Source: Deinococcus terrestris
GTDB lineage: Bacteria; Deinococcota; Deinococci; Deinococcales; Deinococcaceae
DNA: 64,000 nt
Assembly: GCF_009377345.1 (NCBI RefSeq)
Contig: NZ_WBSL01000001.1
Location: forward strand, 929,001 to 993,000
Direction: 5' to 3'
The notes beneath the pieces are model-generated. The model had not been told where the DNA came from. It did not search any database and was given only the letters and a program-made list of their open reading frames with translations. The translations under genes were made by a program, and so were the position numbers. Below, piece by piece: positions 34,080-57,288 of the stretch (position 1 is the first letter of the stretch; every line of letters starts with the position of its first letter).

Positions 34080-34751
34080 TTAACGCAACCAGTACACGAA
34101 CTGTTCCAGGGAAAATGCGGCCAGTTCGCCCTCCACAAAACCAGAGAGGGGCAAGCGCTCAGTCAACTCGGCACTGGTTTCAGGGGAGAGGGAAAGGAGG
34201 GGCGTAGACCACTCCTCTACGGCCACAAGCTCATGGCCAAATTTATGCAGCAACGGCGTGAGTCCCGGCGGACTGGCTGGCAACGTCAGGGCCAGAGGCA
34301 GGAAGACATGCTCTACAGCGACGACTACGCCATCAGCATTCGCCAGGGTGATCACGTATTCGCCCTCTTCCCACTCTCGCCGCAGCCCCAAACGCTCTAT
34401 GCCATCCACAAATTGCTGCAAGTCCTCGGGCGTCCAGTGAGGGCGTCGCCTGAGCGCCCTTTGTAGGAACGGGCTGAGGTTAAGGGTTTTCCGCTGAAGG
34501 TCGGGCACCGTTACCACTCGGACCTGGCAGCGGTACAGGACGGACATGATGACAAGAGGTGTATCTGGCAGCACAAAAGCGACATGGTGGCTGTTGCTGA
34601 GATGAGCAGTTGCCCTGCCCCGGAACTGCACGTAAGCCCAATATTGGCCGGTCTCAGGCTCATCGTAGAGGGCATCGTCCCAGATGACCTCGACCTCCGG
34701 CTGACCTTCAAGTTCGCCAAGGACGTGCCAGAAATCGGGTACGCGGTTCAC
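34080..34751 (-). CDS. Unrecognised protein, possibly acquired
   Basis: 223 residues starting with GTG. Begins NRVPDFWHVLGELEGQPEVEVIWDDALYDEPE, and later has VVVAVEHVFLPLALTLP. No signal peptide, no clear motif. The DNA is visibly less GC-rich than its neighbours and uses more A/T-ending codons, which suggests horizontal transfer. It lies nine bases after acylphosphatase (same strand) and converges with the FRG gene 11 bases away. Could be an immunity or partner protein to the FRG gene, but nothing proves this. Confidence 0.6.
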   Translation of the reverse strand: MNRVPDFWHVLGELEGQPEVEVIWDDALYDEPETGQYWAYVQFRGRATAHLSNSHHVAFVLPDTPLVIMSVLYRCQVRVVTVPDLQRKTLNLSPFLQRALRRRPHWTPEDLQQFVDGIERLGLRREWEEGEYVITLANADGVVVAVEHVFLPLALTLPASPPGLTPLLHKFGHELVAVEEWSTPLLSLSPETSAELTERLPLSGFVEGELAAFSLEQFVYWLR

Positions 34752-34760
34752 GGCATCACC

Positions 34761-35024
34761 CTAATACACGTGAAACTCCTGCAAGCCCGTCGCCTCGCTG
34801 TACTGGGGGTCCACCGCCGTCACGCGGGCGTGGGGCGGGCCGCGCCGCAGCCAGTGCAGCAAGCGGGCCAGGGCTTCCTCGGGGCCTTCGGCGACCACCT
34901 CTACCCGGCCGTCGAGGAGGTTCTCGGCACTGCCCGACAACCCGAGGTCGCGGGCGTGCCGCTGCACGTAGCGGCGGTAGCCCACCCCCTGCACGGTGCC
35001 GGAAACGAGAGCGGTCAGACGCAT
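34761..35024 (-). CDS. acyP: Acylphosphatase
   Basis: 87-residue acylphosphatase that hydrolyses carboxyl-phosphate bonds. Motif [21 protein letters not shown] includes the catalytic Arg in VGYRR (about 18), and the Asn in [12 protein letters not shown] (about 35) is the second catalytic residue. TAGCAT ends six bases before the ATG, so it is leaderless. It is divergent from the TamB-like gene. Confidence 0.93.
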   Translation of the reverse strand: MRLTALVSGTVQGVGYRRYVQRHARDLGLSGSAENLLDGRVEVVAEGPEEALARLLHWLRRGPPHARVTAVDPQYSEATGLQEFHVY

Positions 35025-35127
35025 GGGAGGATGCTAGCCCGCCCATCCGGGGGGGAGGGTGCCGAAGCTGACGCTGGGGTGAAAAAAACGGGGGGACCCT
35101 CACCCCAGGGCCTTTAGAATGGGCCAG

Positions 35128-35162
35128 ATGCCCGCCCCAACCGTCCTCTTCACAGGCCCGGC

Positions 35163-35166
<4 letters not shown>
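35128..35166 (+). CDS. Upstream ORF of 12 codons ahead of tamB
   Basis: ATG start with TAGAAT ending seven bases before it, so this is where a leaderless transcript would begin. Twelve codons (MPAPTVLFTGPA), and the stop TGA overlaps the GTG start of the giant gene by GTGA. It is too short to be a domain. The arrangement suggests translation of this peptide delivers ribosomes to the tamB start. Confidence 0.55.
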
Positions 35167-45852
<10,686 letters not shown>

Positions 45853-45854
<2 letters not shown>

Positions 45855-45930
45855 TCGCCAGTCGCCAGGTATCAAAGCAGACGCCCCAGGCTGAGGCCGG
45901 GGCGTTGTTGCTGGAAGCTGGCGACTGGCG
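45853..45930. repeat. Palindromic element flanking a terminator after tamB
   Basis: CGCCAGTCGCCAG (45856-45868) and its exact complement CTGGCGACTGGCG (45918-45930) flank an intrinsic-type hairpin CGCCCC-a-GGC/GCC-GGGGCG (45882-45904) followed by TTGTTG. CTGGAAGCTGGCGACTGG (45911-45928) is nearly identical to a palindrome inside pabB at 59452-59508, so it is a dispersed repeat. Confidence 0.75.
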
Positions 45931-45939
45931 GCTGGCGGC

Positions 45940-46398
45940 TTAGCGGCTCACCGCCCCGCTCACCCGAGGCTCCAGCGCGTACAGCGCCACCACCGCGACG
46001 AGGGTGCCCACCCAGCCGGGAGCCGAGCCGAGGTCGAGTTCGAAGGTGCGGCCCAGGACCGTGCTGCCGAGCTGCCCGCTGAGCTTCTCGCCCTGCTGCT
46101 GGGCGACGATGTTCCAGCCCACGATGGGCTCGCCCAGAAAGCCGGTCACCCGGTCCACGCCACGCAGCACCAGCTTCTGGCCGCCGACGTTGCCGCGCAG
46201 CTCGCCTTCTTCCAGCTCGATGCGCACGCTTTCGTCGCCGACGGTGCCCTGCACGCCGCGCTCGGTGATTTCGAGGTCGATGTCTTTGCCGTACAACTGG
46301 CCGCCCGCGCGGCCCGAGATGCGGTCGCCGTCAATGGCGCAGCGGACGCCGAAGCCGTCCGCACCGCCGAGTCGGCCCTTGATCAGGTCTTCACTCAT
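45940..46398 (-). CDS. Beta-rich hypothetical protein with C-terminal membrane segment
   Basis: 152 residues. Repeating short strands with Gly turns (IKGRLGGADG, GRAGGQLYGK, GTVGDESVRIELEEGELRGNVGGQ) suggest a beta-sandwich or beta-helix-like domain of two related halves. Hydrophobic segment near the end (GWVGTLVAVVALYAL, about 128-142). No catalytic motif. TATACT ends seven bases before the ATG, so it is leaderless. The upstream ABC-F gene runs eight bases into its start. Confidence 0.7.
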   Translation of the reverse strand: MSEDLIKGRLGGADGFGVRCAIDGDRISGRAGGQLYGKDIDLEITERGVQGTVGDESVRIELEEGELRGNVGGQKLVLRGVDRVTGFLGEPIVGWNIVAQQQGEKLSGQLGSTVLGRTFELDLGSAPGWVGTLVAVVALYALEPRVSGAVSR

Positions 46399-48544
46399 GC
46401 CGGGGAGTATAGCGGGGTGGGGCGGGGGGCTGGTCGCCTGGGGGGTGTGGGGGACCGTGGTCCCCGCTGCCGCTCCCCGCCACCAGCCCCACTCGCTCGA
46501 AATACGCCCGCCGCCGCAGCACCGGCCCGCCGTCGCCCAGCCGCGCCCGGCCCACGTTCCAGCGCTCGAAGAGAATCCGTAGCGCCCCGCCCAGCAGCGC
46601 CGCCCCGTACCACGCGGGCGGCGGGGCCGAGAAGCGCAGCGTCTCGCCGTCCCAGGCGAGGTGGGGGCACGTCTCGTCGTGGGCGGCCCAGACCATGCCG
46701 CCCCGCTCGCCCAAGCGCTGCCCCCGCACCCGCAGCGGCCCCTCGCGCACCTCCGCGTCGTACTGGGGGGCGGCGTGAACCTCGGCGTAGAGGTCGTAGA
46801 GGTGCCCCTGAAGGCGGTGGGCCTGCGCCCGCAAGCGGGCCTCCTCGCGGCCCGTCAGGGTGCCGGGGGGGGCGTCGAGTTGGCGGCGTACGTCCGCCAG
46901 TTGGTTCTCGACGGGCACCAGCCGTTGCCGGGCGGTGGGCGGCGGTGGAGGGGGCGGCGGGTCGCCCTCCAGCGTGCGGGCGGGGTCGGCGTACTCGCGC
47001 GACCCCCAGCCCTGCGGCTCGCGCAGAGTCCCCTCCTCAATCACCCACAGGCGATTGGCGACCTCGCGGGCAAAGCGGCGGTCGTGGGTCACGATGACGA
47101 CCGCGCCGCCATAGGCGTGAACGGCCCCCTCCAGCGCCTGCAACGCCTCCACGTCGAGGTGGTTGGTGGGTTCGTCCAGCAGCAGCAGGTCCGAGCGCAG
47201 CGCACTCACGAGCGCGAGGCCCGCCCGCGCCCGCTCGCCGCCCGACAGGACCTCCGGGGTCTTGGGCCAGTCGTCGGCGGTGAATCCGGCGCGGCCCAGC
47301 AGCGCGTTTGCCCGTGCCCCGAAGCGGCGCTCGAACTGTGCCCGCAGCCCCTCACCGGGGGTCAGGCCGTGCCAGGTCTGGTCGAGGGAGGCGACCGTGA
47401 CCCCGTTCGCCACCCGCAGCACCGGCTCGGGGGGACCGGGGTCGGGGTGCAGCTCCCCCGCCAGCAGACGCATTAGCGTGGTCTTGCCGGTGCCGTTCGC
47501 GCCCATCAGGGCCACCCGGTCGCCCTGCCGCAGCTTGAAGGCCACGTCCCGCAGCACCCCCCGCTCGCCGTAATACTTGGAGAGGTGCTCGCCCCAGGCC
47601 ACCAGCGGTGCCCGCGCCGTGCCCGCCAGCAGGCGCATCCGAATCTGGCGCTCGGGGAGGGGCGCTTCGGTCACGGGCACACGTCCCGCCCGCGTCTTGA
47701 TCGCACGGGACCGGCGGCCCCACTCGTCGAGCCGCTCGGCGCTTCCGCTCAACCGGGCGGCCTCCTGCTGGCCCAGTCGGGCGGCTTTGGACTGCGTGCG
47801 GCGTTCCAGCTCACGCTGCTCGCGGGCGCGGGAGTAGCCACCGGGATACTCGCGGGCCTCGCCACCTTCCAGCCACAGGCTGCGGGTCGCCACGGCGTCC
47901 AGAAAATCGCGGTCGTGGCTGGTGAGCAGCACGCCGCCCGAAAAGTCGCGCAGCCAGCCTTCCAGCCACTCGCGCATCCGGATGTCGAGGTGGTTGGTCG
48001 GCTCGTCGAGGAGCAGCAGGTCGGGTTCCCGCGCGAGCGCGAGGGCCAGCGCCAGCCGGGTGCGCTCGCCGCCCGAGAGGGTGGCTGCCTCCCGGTGCAG
48101 GAAGCGGGTCAGGTCCAGCATCCCCAGCACCCGCGCGGCGCGGGCAGGCCAGCGGTAAGCGTCGGCGTCCTCCAGCCGGGCGTGCAGGGCCGACCACGCG
48201 GCGAGGGTCGCGGGGTCCCCCAGGTTCACCTCCAGCGCGAGCAGCTCGGTTTCCAGTGCCCGGTAGGGGTGCGCCGCGTCCACCATCTCGCGCACGGTCC
48301 GGCCCGGCGGGTGAACGTGATGCTGCGCCAGCACGGCCATCCGCAGCCCCTCGCGCCGCCAGAGGGTGCCCTCCTCGGGCACGACCTCTCCGGTCAGCAC
48401 CCGCAGCAGCGTGGTCTTGCCCGCCCCGTTGCGCCCCAGCAGGGCGAGGCGGTCGCCGCTCCCCACCGCCAGCGACACCTCGCGCAGCACCGCCCGTTCC
48501 CCGAAGGTGACGGTGAGCGAATCGGCGGTCAGGAGAGGCGGCAC
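46391..48544 (-). CDS. ABC-F family ATPase
   Basis: 717 residues with two ABC cassettes and no membrane domain. First cassette: GRNGAGKTTL, LSGGERTRLALALALA, LLLLDEPTNHLDIR. Second: GANGTGKTTLMRL, LSGGERARAGLALVS, LLLLDEPTNHLDVE. A charged linker (about 240-330) separates them, and a C-terminal extension has a poly-Pro stretch and an ordered region RYTPRHE. ABC-F proteins act on ribosomes (Uup, EttA, antibiotic resistance). Which subgroup is not clear. GTG start with TAGCCT seven bases before it. Its end overlaps the next gene start. Confidence 0.88.
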   Translation of the reverse strand: MPPLLTADSLTVTFGERAVLREVSLAVGSGDRLALLGRNGAGKTTLLRVLTGEVVPEEGTLWRREGLRMAVLAQHHVHPPGRTVREMVDAAHPYRALETELLALEVNLGDPATLAAWSALHARLEDADAYRWPARAARVLGMLDLTRFLHREAATLSGGERTRLALALALAREPDLLLLDEPTNHLDIRMREWLEGWLRDFSGGVLLTSHDRDFLDAVATRSLWLEGGEAREYPGGYSRAREQRELERRTQSKAARLGQQEAARLSGSAERLDEWGRRSRAIKTRAGRVPVTEAPLPERQIRMRLLAGTARAPLVAWGEHLSKYYGERGVLRDVAFKLRQGDRVALMGANGTGKTTLMRLLAGELHPDPGPPEPVLRVANGVTVASLDQTWHGLTPGEGLRAQFERRFGARANALLGRAGFTADDWPKTPEVLSGGERARAGLALVSALRSDLLLLDEPTNHLDVEALQALEGAVHAYGGAVVIVTHDRRFAREVANRLWVIEEGTLREPQGWGSREYADPARTLEGDPPPPPPPPTARQRLVPVENQLADVRRQLDAPPGTLTGREEARLRAQAHRLQGHLYDLYAEVHAAPQYDAEVREGPLRVRGQRLGERGGMVWAAHDETCPHLAWDGETLRFSAPPPAWYGAALLGGALRILFERWNVGRARLGDGGPVLRRRAYFERVGLVAGSGSGDHGPPHPPGDQPPAPPRYTPRHE

Positions 48545-48656
48545 GGGAGGGAGGCTAGCAGAGGGCGTAAGCGGTACCTGTCATAGGGGTTTCAGAGAGG
48601 CAGCGACGCGCCGAAAGTTGGGGTCGCGGCCCCACGAACTGTTGAATACTCATGAC

Positions 48657-51272
48657 ATGACACAGGCCCAGCGCCGGGGACAGATGAGATACCCGCTCAA
48701 AGACGTGCAGCAGCGGCCTTCCAACAAGACCCCGGCTGCCCATCAGGAGCAGGCCCTTTCCGCGCTGGACAAGTGGTTCAGCCAGAGGCGGCACCCCAGG
48801 GGCGGCATCTTGGTCCTGCCCACAGGCGGCGGGAAAACGTTTACCGCCACGCGCTTTCTGACCACCGGGCCGCTCAGCAAGGGCCACAAGGTCATCTGGC
48901 TGGCCCACACGCATCACCTGCTGGATCAGGCTTTCGCGGGATTCGGCCGGGGAAATGACGGCCGATATGAACTGGGACACGTACGCGGCAAGCGCGACGC
49001 CGTCACGTTCAGGACCGTTTCGGGAACCATCGGGCACGGCAAGGTGCGTGAGATCAGGGGCACCGACGACGTAATTATCATCACCTTGCAGACGCTGGCA
49101 AGAGCCATGCAAAACCGCCTGCACGCCGGACTGCGCGACTTCCTGAGTTCGGCGGCAGAAACGGGCCTGACGGTCATCTTTGACGAATGCCACCACGCCC
49201 CGGCCCGGAGTTACCGCCAGCTTCTGGAGGCCCTGCGCGAGGCGGTGCCCGATCTGCACCTGCTGGGGCTGACCGCCACGCCGACCTACACCAACGAGAA
49301 GCTGCGGGGTCACCTGACGCGGCTGTTCCCACAAAACATCCTGTATCAGGTCAGCCCACAAGACCTCATGGCAGCGGGCATTCTGGCGCGGCCCGTGGTG
49401 GTGGAGCTGCCCACCGGCCACCAGGCCGTGTTCTCCGAACGGGACTACCGTGAGTGGCTGGGGTCGAACCGCGACATTCCCGAAACCATCATTGCCGAAC
49501 TCGCGCAAAGTGCCGAACGTAACGCCCTGATTGCCGACACCTACGTCCTGAACCGCGAGAAATACGGCCAGACGATCATTTTCGCTGACCGCTGGTATCA
49601 GTGCACGGCGCTGGTCGAACTGCTCAGGCAGCGCGGCGTGAGGGCCGCCGCCATTTTCGCCCATCAAGACGCCAATCCAGGTTCCCCCGAGGCCCGAAAC
49701 GCCCGCAGGCACGATGAGAACGAGGCAGTGCTGGAACAGTTCCGGACAGGCAAGCTGGACGTGCTGGTCAATATCCGGATGCTGACCGAGGGCACGGACG
49801 TTCCCAACGTGCAGACCGTGTTCCTGACCCGGCAGACCACCAGCCGCATCCTGCTGACCCAGATGATTGGGCGGGCGTTGCGTGGTCCCCGCTTCGGCGG
49901 CACCGCAGAGGCCTACATCGTCGCCTTTATCGACGAGTGGAAGCAGCACGTCAACTGGGCACGCTGGGACGACCTCGTGGCCGGGCAGACGGAGGACGAG
50001 GCCGCCGCCATCTCCACTCGCCTCCCGGTCCAGACCATCAGCACCGAACTGATTGAGCACCTCGCCCGCGAACTGGACCCCGGCGAGAGTGCGGCCATCC
50101 CCTTCCTGACGCTGCTGCCGTTGGGCTGGTATGCGGTGAGCTACGACGCGGCCGTCAAACCCAGGGAGGTTCCCGCGTCGGGCGAGCGAGCCGCCGATGA
50201 GGACCGCGAGGCGGAACTGGAAAACGAGCAGACCGCCGACGACATCGAGACGGTACGGCTGCTGATTCCTGTTTTCAACCGCGACCAGGCAGGGTATGAG
50301 CGGATGTTCCGCGAACTGGATGCCAAACCGCTGGACGAGTTTGAGGACGTGAATGTCAGCGCGGCGGCGGAACGGAGGGCTGGGCAGTGGGCCGGGCGTT
50401 TTTTCGCCGCAGGCGACCGCCTGACCCGCCTGGAACAGGACGTGCTGACCGTTCTCCGCCACCGTGCCCACAACGGCGCATGGCCCCAGTTCACGCCCTT
50501 CGAGGCGCGGGACCTGCACGACATGGACGCTCTCGCGCAGACGCTGGCCTTTGAGCGCAAGCTGAACCGCTTGGAAGAGGAGCAGGAGTTACGGCAGGAG
50601 TTCAGCCACCCCGACCGCCTCTGGACGACGCTCTACACCAACTATGACCAGTTCAAACGCCAATACAACGCCAGCGCCGACCGCCTGCTGTACCTGCAAA
50701 CTCACCCGGAAGCCGCCCCCGAAGTCGGCGTTGTGGACGAGGTCTTTGAAGCGGAAGAGGTGCCCACCAAGCTCAAGAGGGCCATCCGGAAGCGGGACAG
50801 GGTGTGCCTGTGCTGCGGCAGAGACACCAAGTTGCAGGTGGACCATATCCGCTCGCGCTATGTGGGCGGCCTCAACGTGGAGGACAACCTACAAACACTC
50901 TGCCGGGTCTGCAACGGCCTCAAGGGCATCCGCGAGATGGATTTCCGGCAGACGGTCACACCCGTGGCCGACCCCGAGTCCATCCTTGAAAAAGCGGCAT
51001 GGCTTTTCCCCGGCGGGGGAGAGTTCGAGCCTCTGGAACGGCATCTGCGCCGGATCACCAACCTCGCCTTCGAATGTGCAGCGGTCAAGTATGTCCGGGC
51101 TGTGGCCCACCAAGGGACGGCTGGCATCTGGGAGGTTCACCTGCTGCCCGGCAATGAGGCTGCCTGGGTGCAACCTCTCCTCGACCGGGCCTACCAGGCG
51201 TGGGCTAGGAAGACCCCTCGCTTCGCGGAAACGGTCGCTGCGGATTTCGAAGCCGTCCAGACCGCGAGGTAG
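48657..51272 (+). CDS. SF2 helicase fused to HNH nuclease
   Basis: 871 residues. SF2 helicase core: Walker A PTGGGKT (55-61), DECHH (about 176-180), GLTATPT, then the second RecA half with QMIGRALRGPR (about 402). C-terminal HNH domain with zinc Cys pairs: CLCCGRDTKLQVDHIRSR (about 717-734) and NLQTLCRVCNGLKG. This layout (DNA translocase plus nuclease) is seen in restriction-like and anti-phage proteins. I do not recognise the family name. The frame is open upstream to 48366, but the ATG at 48657 gives a protein matching the usual helicase start and has AATACT six bases before it. The region is less GC-rich than its neighbours. Confidence 0.82.
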   Translation: MTQAQRRGQMRYPLKDVQQRPSNKTPAAHQEQALSALDKWFSQRRHPRGGILVLPTGGGKTFTATRFLTTGPLSKGHKVIWLAHTHHLLDQAFAGFGRGNDGRYELGHVRGKRDAVTFRTVSGTIGHGKVREIRGTDDVIIITLQTLARAMQNRLHAGLRDFLSSAAETGLTVIFDECHHAPARSYRQLLEALREAVPDLHLLGLTATPTYTNEKLRGHLTRLFPQNILYQVSPQDLMAAGILARPVVVELPTGHQAVFSERDYREWLGSNRDIPETIIAELAQSAERNALIADTYVLNREKYGQTIIFADRWYQCTALVELLRQRGVRAAAIFAHQDANPGSPEARNARRHDENEAVLEQFRTGKLDVLVNIRMLTEGTDVPNVQTVFLTRQTTSRILLTQMIGRALRGPRFGGTAEAYIVAFIDEWKQHVNWARWDDLVAGQTEDEAAAISTRLPVQTISTELIEHLARELDPGESAAIPFLTLLPLGWYAVSYDAAVKPREVPASGERAADEDREAELENEQTADDIETVRLLIPVFNRDQAGYERMFRELDAKPLDEFEDVNVSAAAERRAGQWAGRFFAAGDRLTRLEQDVLTVLRHRAHNGAWPQFTPFEARDLHDMDALAQTLAFERKLNRLEEEQELRQEFSHPDRLWTTLYTNYDQFKRQYNASADRLLYLQTHPEAAPEVGVVDEVFEAEEVPTKLKRAIRKRDRVCLCCGRDTKLQVDHIRSRYVGGLNVEDNLQTLCRVCNGLKGIREMDFRQTVTPVADPESILEKAAWLFPGGGEFEPLERHLRRITNLAFECAAVKYVRAVAHQGTAGIWEVHLLPGNEAAWVQPLLDRAYQAWARKTPRFAETVAADFEAVQTAR

Positions 51273-51311
51273 CTGCCCGCCAGGAATCCCCCCAATCGCT
51301 ATCATCTCCCG

Positions 51312-52211
51312 GTGTCCGTCCCCGCCCCCTCCCCCGCCTGGGTCGTCGCCGCCCTCTACCAGTTCCGTCCGCTGGAAAACCCCGCCCGACTGCGGGACGA
51401 CCTGCGGCCCCTCGCCTCGCGCCTGGGGCTGTGCGGCACCCTGATCGTCGCGCCGGAGGGAATCAACGGCACGGTGGCCGGGTCGCGGGAAGGCATCGAC
51501 GAACTGCACGCCTTCTTGCGGGAGGCCGGGTTCGACCGGATGGAATACAAGGAGTCCGCGAGCGCGGAGCGGCCCTTCCGGCGGCTGAAGGTGCGCCTCA
51601 AGCGCGAGATCGTGACGATGGGCGTGCCGGTGCAGCCGCCCTTGCAGGCTGGGCATTACGTCACCCCAGCCGAGTGGAACGCGCTGCTGGACGACCCCGA
51701 CGTGCTCGTGATCGACACCCGCAACCGCTACGAGGTGGAGGCCGGGACGTTCCGGGGGGCCATGAGTCCGGAGCTGGACTCCTTCCGCGAGTTCCCGGCC
51801 TGGGTGGAGGCCCACCGCGATGACCTCGCGGGGCGCCGCGTCGCCATGTTCTGCACCGGGGGCATCCGCTGCGAGAAGTCCACCAGCCTGCTGCGGGGGC
51901 TGGGCTTTGAGGACGTGTTCCACCTTCAGGGCGGCATCCTGCGCTACCTGGAGGAGGTTGCCGAGGAAGAGAGCCGCTGGGAGGGCGAGTGCTTCGTGTT
52001 CGACGGCCGCGTGACGGTCGGGCACGGCCTGACGCCCGGCACCGCGCAGATGTGCCACTCCTGCGGCTGGCCCCTGACCCCGGAGGACACCGCACACCCC
52101 CAATTTGAACCCGGCGTGAGCTGCGGCCACTGTTTTGGGGCGACGACTCCGGCGCAGAAGGCCGCCTTCCGCGAGCGCCAGCGCCAGTACGACGCGGCGG
52201 GGCCCACTTAA
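51312..52211 (+). CDS. trhO: tRNA uridine 5-hydroxylase, rhodanese family
   Basis: 299-residue TrhO (YceA), which uses oxygen to hydroxylate U34 of tRNA. N-terminal ferredoxin-like part (LIVAPEGINGTVAGSREGI), then a rhodanese domain with VLVIDTRNRYEVEAGTFRGA and the catalytic Cys in MFCTGGIRCEKSTSLL (about 179). C-terminal Cys-rich tail CHSCGWPL and SCGHCFGA with two CxxC pairs. GTG start with TATCAT six bases before it, so it is leaderless. It lies 39 bases after the helicase gene but has its own promoter. Confidence 0.92.
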   Translation: MSVPAPSPAWVVAALYQFRPLENPARLRDDLRPLASRLGLCGTLIVAPEGINGTVAGSREGIDELHAFLREAGFDRMEYKESASAERPFRRLKVRLKREIVTMGVPVQPPLQAGHYVTPAEWNALLDDPDVLVIDTRNRYEVEAGTFRGAMSPELDSFREFPAWVEAHRDDLAGRRVAMFCTGGIRCEKSTSLLRGLGFEDVFHLQGGILRYLEEVAEEESRWEGECFVFDGRVTVGHGLTPGTAQMCHSCGWPLTPEDTAHPQFEPGVSCGHCFGATTPAQKAAFRERQRQYDAAGPT

Positions 52212-52226
52212 CCCCCAAACCAAAAC

Positions 52227-52247
52227 GCCCCGGCGCAGGACCGGGGC
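52227..52247. terminator. Bidirectional terminator between trhO and hsp20
   Basis: Seven-base stem GCCCCGG / CCGGGGC with a seven-base loop. On the minus strand it is followed by GTTTTGG, so it ends hsp20 as well. Confidence 0.75.
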
Positions 52248-52264
52248 ATGGGTGGGGGCTTAAG

Positions 52265-52750
52265 TTATTCCTGGGACTGTTCGGTCTGGTCGCCCTGCTC
52301 GGCGTCCACCGTCTTCGGGGCGCTCAGTTGCTGCCCCCCCGTGCGAATCTGGATGGAGCGCTTCTGGGCCGCTTCCGAGCGGGGCACATGCAGGGTCAGG
52401 GTGCCGTGGTCGAAACTGGCCTCGACCTTGGTCAGGTCGTACTTGGCGGGCACGCTGAAGGTCCGCACAAAGGTCCCGTAGGCCCGCTCAACGCGGTGGG
52501 CAGTGCGGCCCTCTTTGCGGTCGTAGCGGCGCTGACCCTGCACGGTCAGCGTGTTGTTCTCGGCCTCGATCTGGATGTCGTCGGGGCTCACGCCGGGCAG
52601 GTCGAGCGTGAGCTCGAGGCCCTGCTCATCCTCGTGGATGTCGATGGGGGGGGCGAGACGGGCGGCCTGGCCGTTCATGGCGCCGCCGAATGCCCGGTCC
52701 ATGCGCTGGGTCAGTTCTTCGATTTCGCGGAAGGGATCAAATCGCATCAT
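52265..52750 (-). CDS. Small heat-shock protein (Hsp20/alpha-crystallin)
   Basis: 161-residue chaperone holdase. Alpha-crystallin domain about 38-140: DLPGVSPDDIQIEAENNTLTVQG, then VERAYGTFVRTFSVPAKYDLTKVEASFDHGTLTLHVPR. The C-terminal RSIQIR is the I-x-I-type anchoring motif. N-terminal FDPFREIEEL. AGGAGG precedes the first of two ATGs. The promoter is near-perfect (TTGACA, 17 bases, TACACT), with about 60 bases of leader. Heat or sigma-factor control is expected but no operator was identified. Confidence 0.93.
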   Translation of the reverse strand: MMRFDPFREIEELTQRMDRAFGGAMNGQAARLAPPIDIHEDEQGLELTLDLPGVSPDDIQIEAENNTLTVQGQRRYDRKEGRTAHRVERAYGTFVRTFSVPAKYDLTKVEASFDHGTLTLHVPRSEAAQKRSIQIRTGGQQLSAPKTVDAEQGDQTEQSQE

Positions 52751-52813
52751 CTTGAAACCTCCTGATGGGGGAAGCGCGGGGGCATCGCCTGCACCTCGCG
52801 CTCAACTGTCCAG

Positions 52814-52842
52814 AGTGTAAAACCTGAGTGCGCTTCTGTCAA
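52814..52842 (-). promoter_or_regulatory. hsp20 promoter
   Basis: On the minus strand -35 TTGACA (complement of 52837-52842), 17-base spacer, -10 TACACT (complement of 52814-52819). Near-consensus for the main sigma factor. Confidence 0.8.
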
Positions 52843-52902
52843 GTTTAGTGCGCCTTAAACTGTGCGGTCGAGGGTGGCTTCCGCGCGGGCGGCGGCGCGG
52901 TG

Positions 52903-52908
52903 TACACT
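52903..52908 (+). promoter_or_regulatory. Likely -10 box of the pyr operon
   Basis: TACACT about 100 bases before the leader peptide start. No good -35 was found at the expected distance. It places transcription start near 52914, ahead of the PyrR-loop motifs. Confidence 0.45.
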
Positions 52909-52960
52909 CCCGCAGGCGCAGAGCCACCCTGGTTCGCGCTGTCCCCACCCCTTTTCGGCG

Positions 52961-53002
<42 letters not shown>

Positions 53003-53007
53003 TTTTC

Positions 53008-55821
<2,814 letters not shown>

Positions 55822-55836
55822 CGGGAGATAAGAAAA

Positions 55837-55860
55837 CGCCGGGCACATGGAGGCCCGGCG
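55837..55860. terminator. Terminator after pyrC
   Basis: Eight-base perfect stem CGCCGGGC / GCCCGGCG with an eight-base loop and T-rich sequence following. It also faces the convergent small gene at 55875. Confidence 0.8.
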
Positions 55861-55874
55861 CTGTTCTGTTCGGC

Positions 55875-56048
55875 TTACTGGTCGAGGGGATCGGGGTTCT
55901 CGGACGCCATCGAACCCTCGTCCTTATCGTTGCGCTGGAGGGCTTCTTCAAGGCGCTCTTCCCCTATGCCGGGGTTGACCCGCTTGGTCTCGGGGAACTC
56001 TTCGCGGGCGTTGGCGTCGGTGTTGGCGAGGTCTCCGGGATCGGTCAT
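55875..56048 (-). CDS. Small acidic hydrophilic protein
   Basis: 57 residues with a high share of Asp, Glu, Asn and Pro: starts MTDPGDLANTDANAREEF and ends NPDPLDQ. No hydrophobic core, so probably disordered. It has its own ATG and stop and a codon bias like its neighbours, which supports it as a real gene. Such small hydrophilic proteins are common in Deinococcus. Function unknown. It precedes neither pyrC nor pyrD in a coupled way. Confidence 0.6.
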   Translation of the reverse strand: MTDPGDLANTDANAREEFPETKRVNPGIGEERLEEALQRNDKDEGSMASENPDPLDQ

Positions 56049-56123
56049 GCAGGCATGCTGCCACGCGGCCCCCGGCCCCGAGCGGCGGGCTTCTTACACT
56101 GTGACCCTTTGACTAAGGCGACC

Positions 56124-57212
<1,089 letters not shown>

Positions 57213-57245
57213 CGGGCCTCAGGATACGGGGCGAGCCAGAAAAAG

Positions 57246-57268
57246 GGCGCCTTCGGGGGGAAGGCGCC
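57246..57268 (-). terminator. Intrinsic terminator of the Rrf2-family gene
   Basis: Nine-base perfect stem GGCGCCTTC / GAAGGCGCC with a five-base loop. On the minus strand it is followed by CTTTTTCTGG, a good T run. Confidence 0.85.
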
Positions 57269-57288
57269 GCGTGGCTGGAAGGGGAAGG

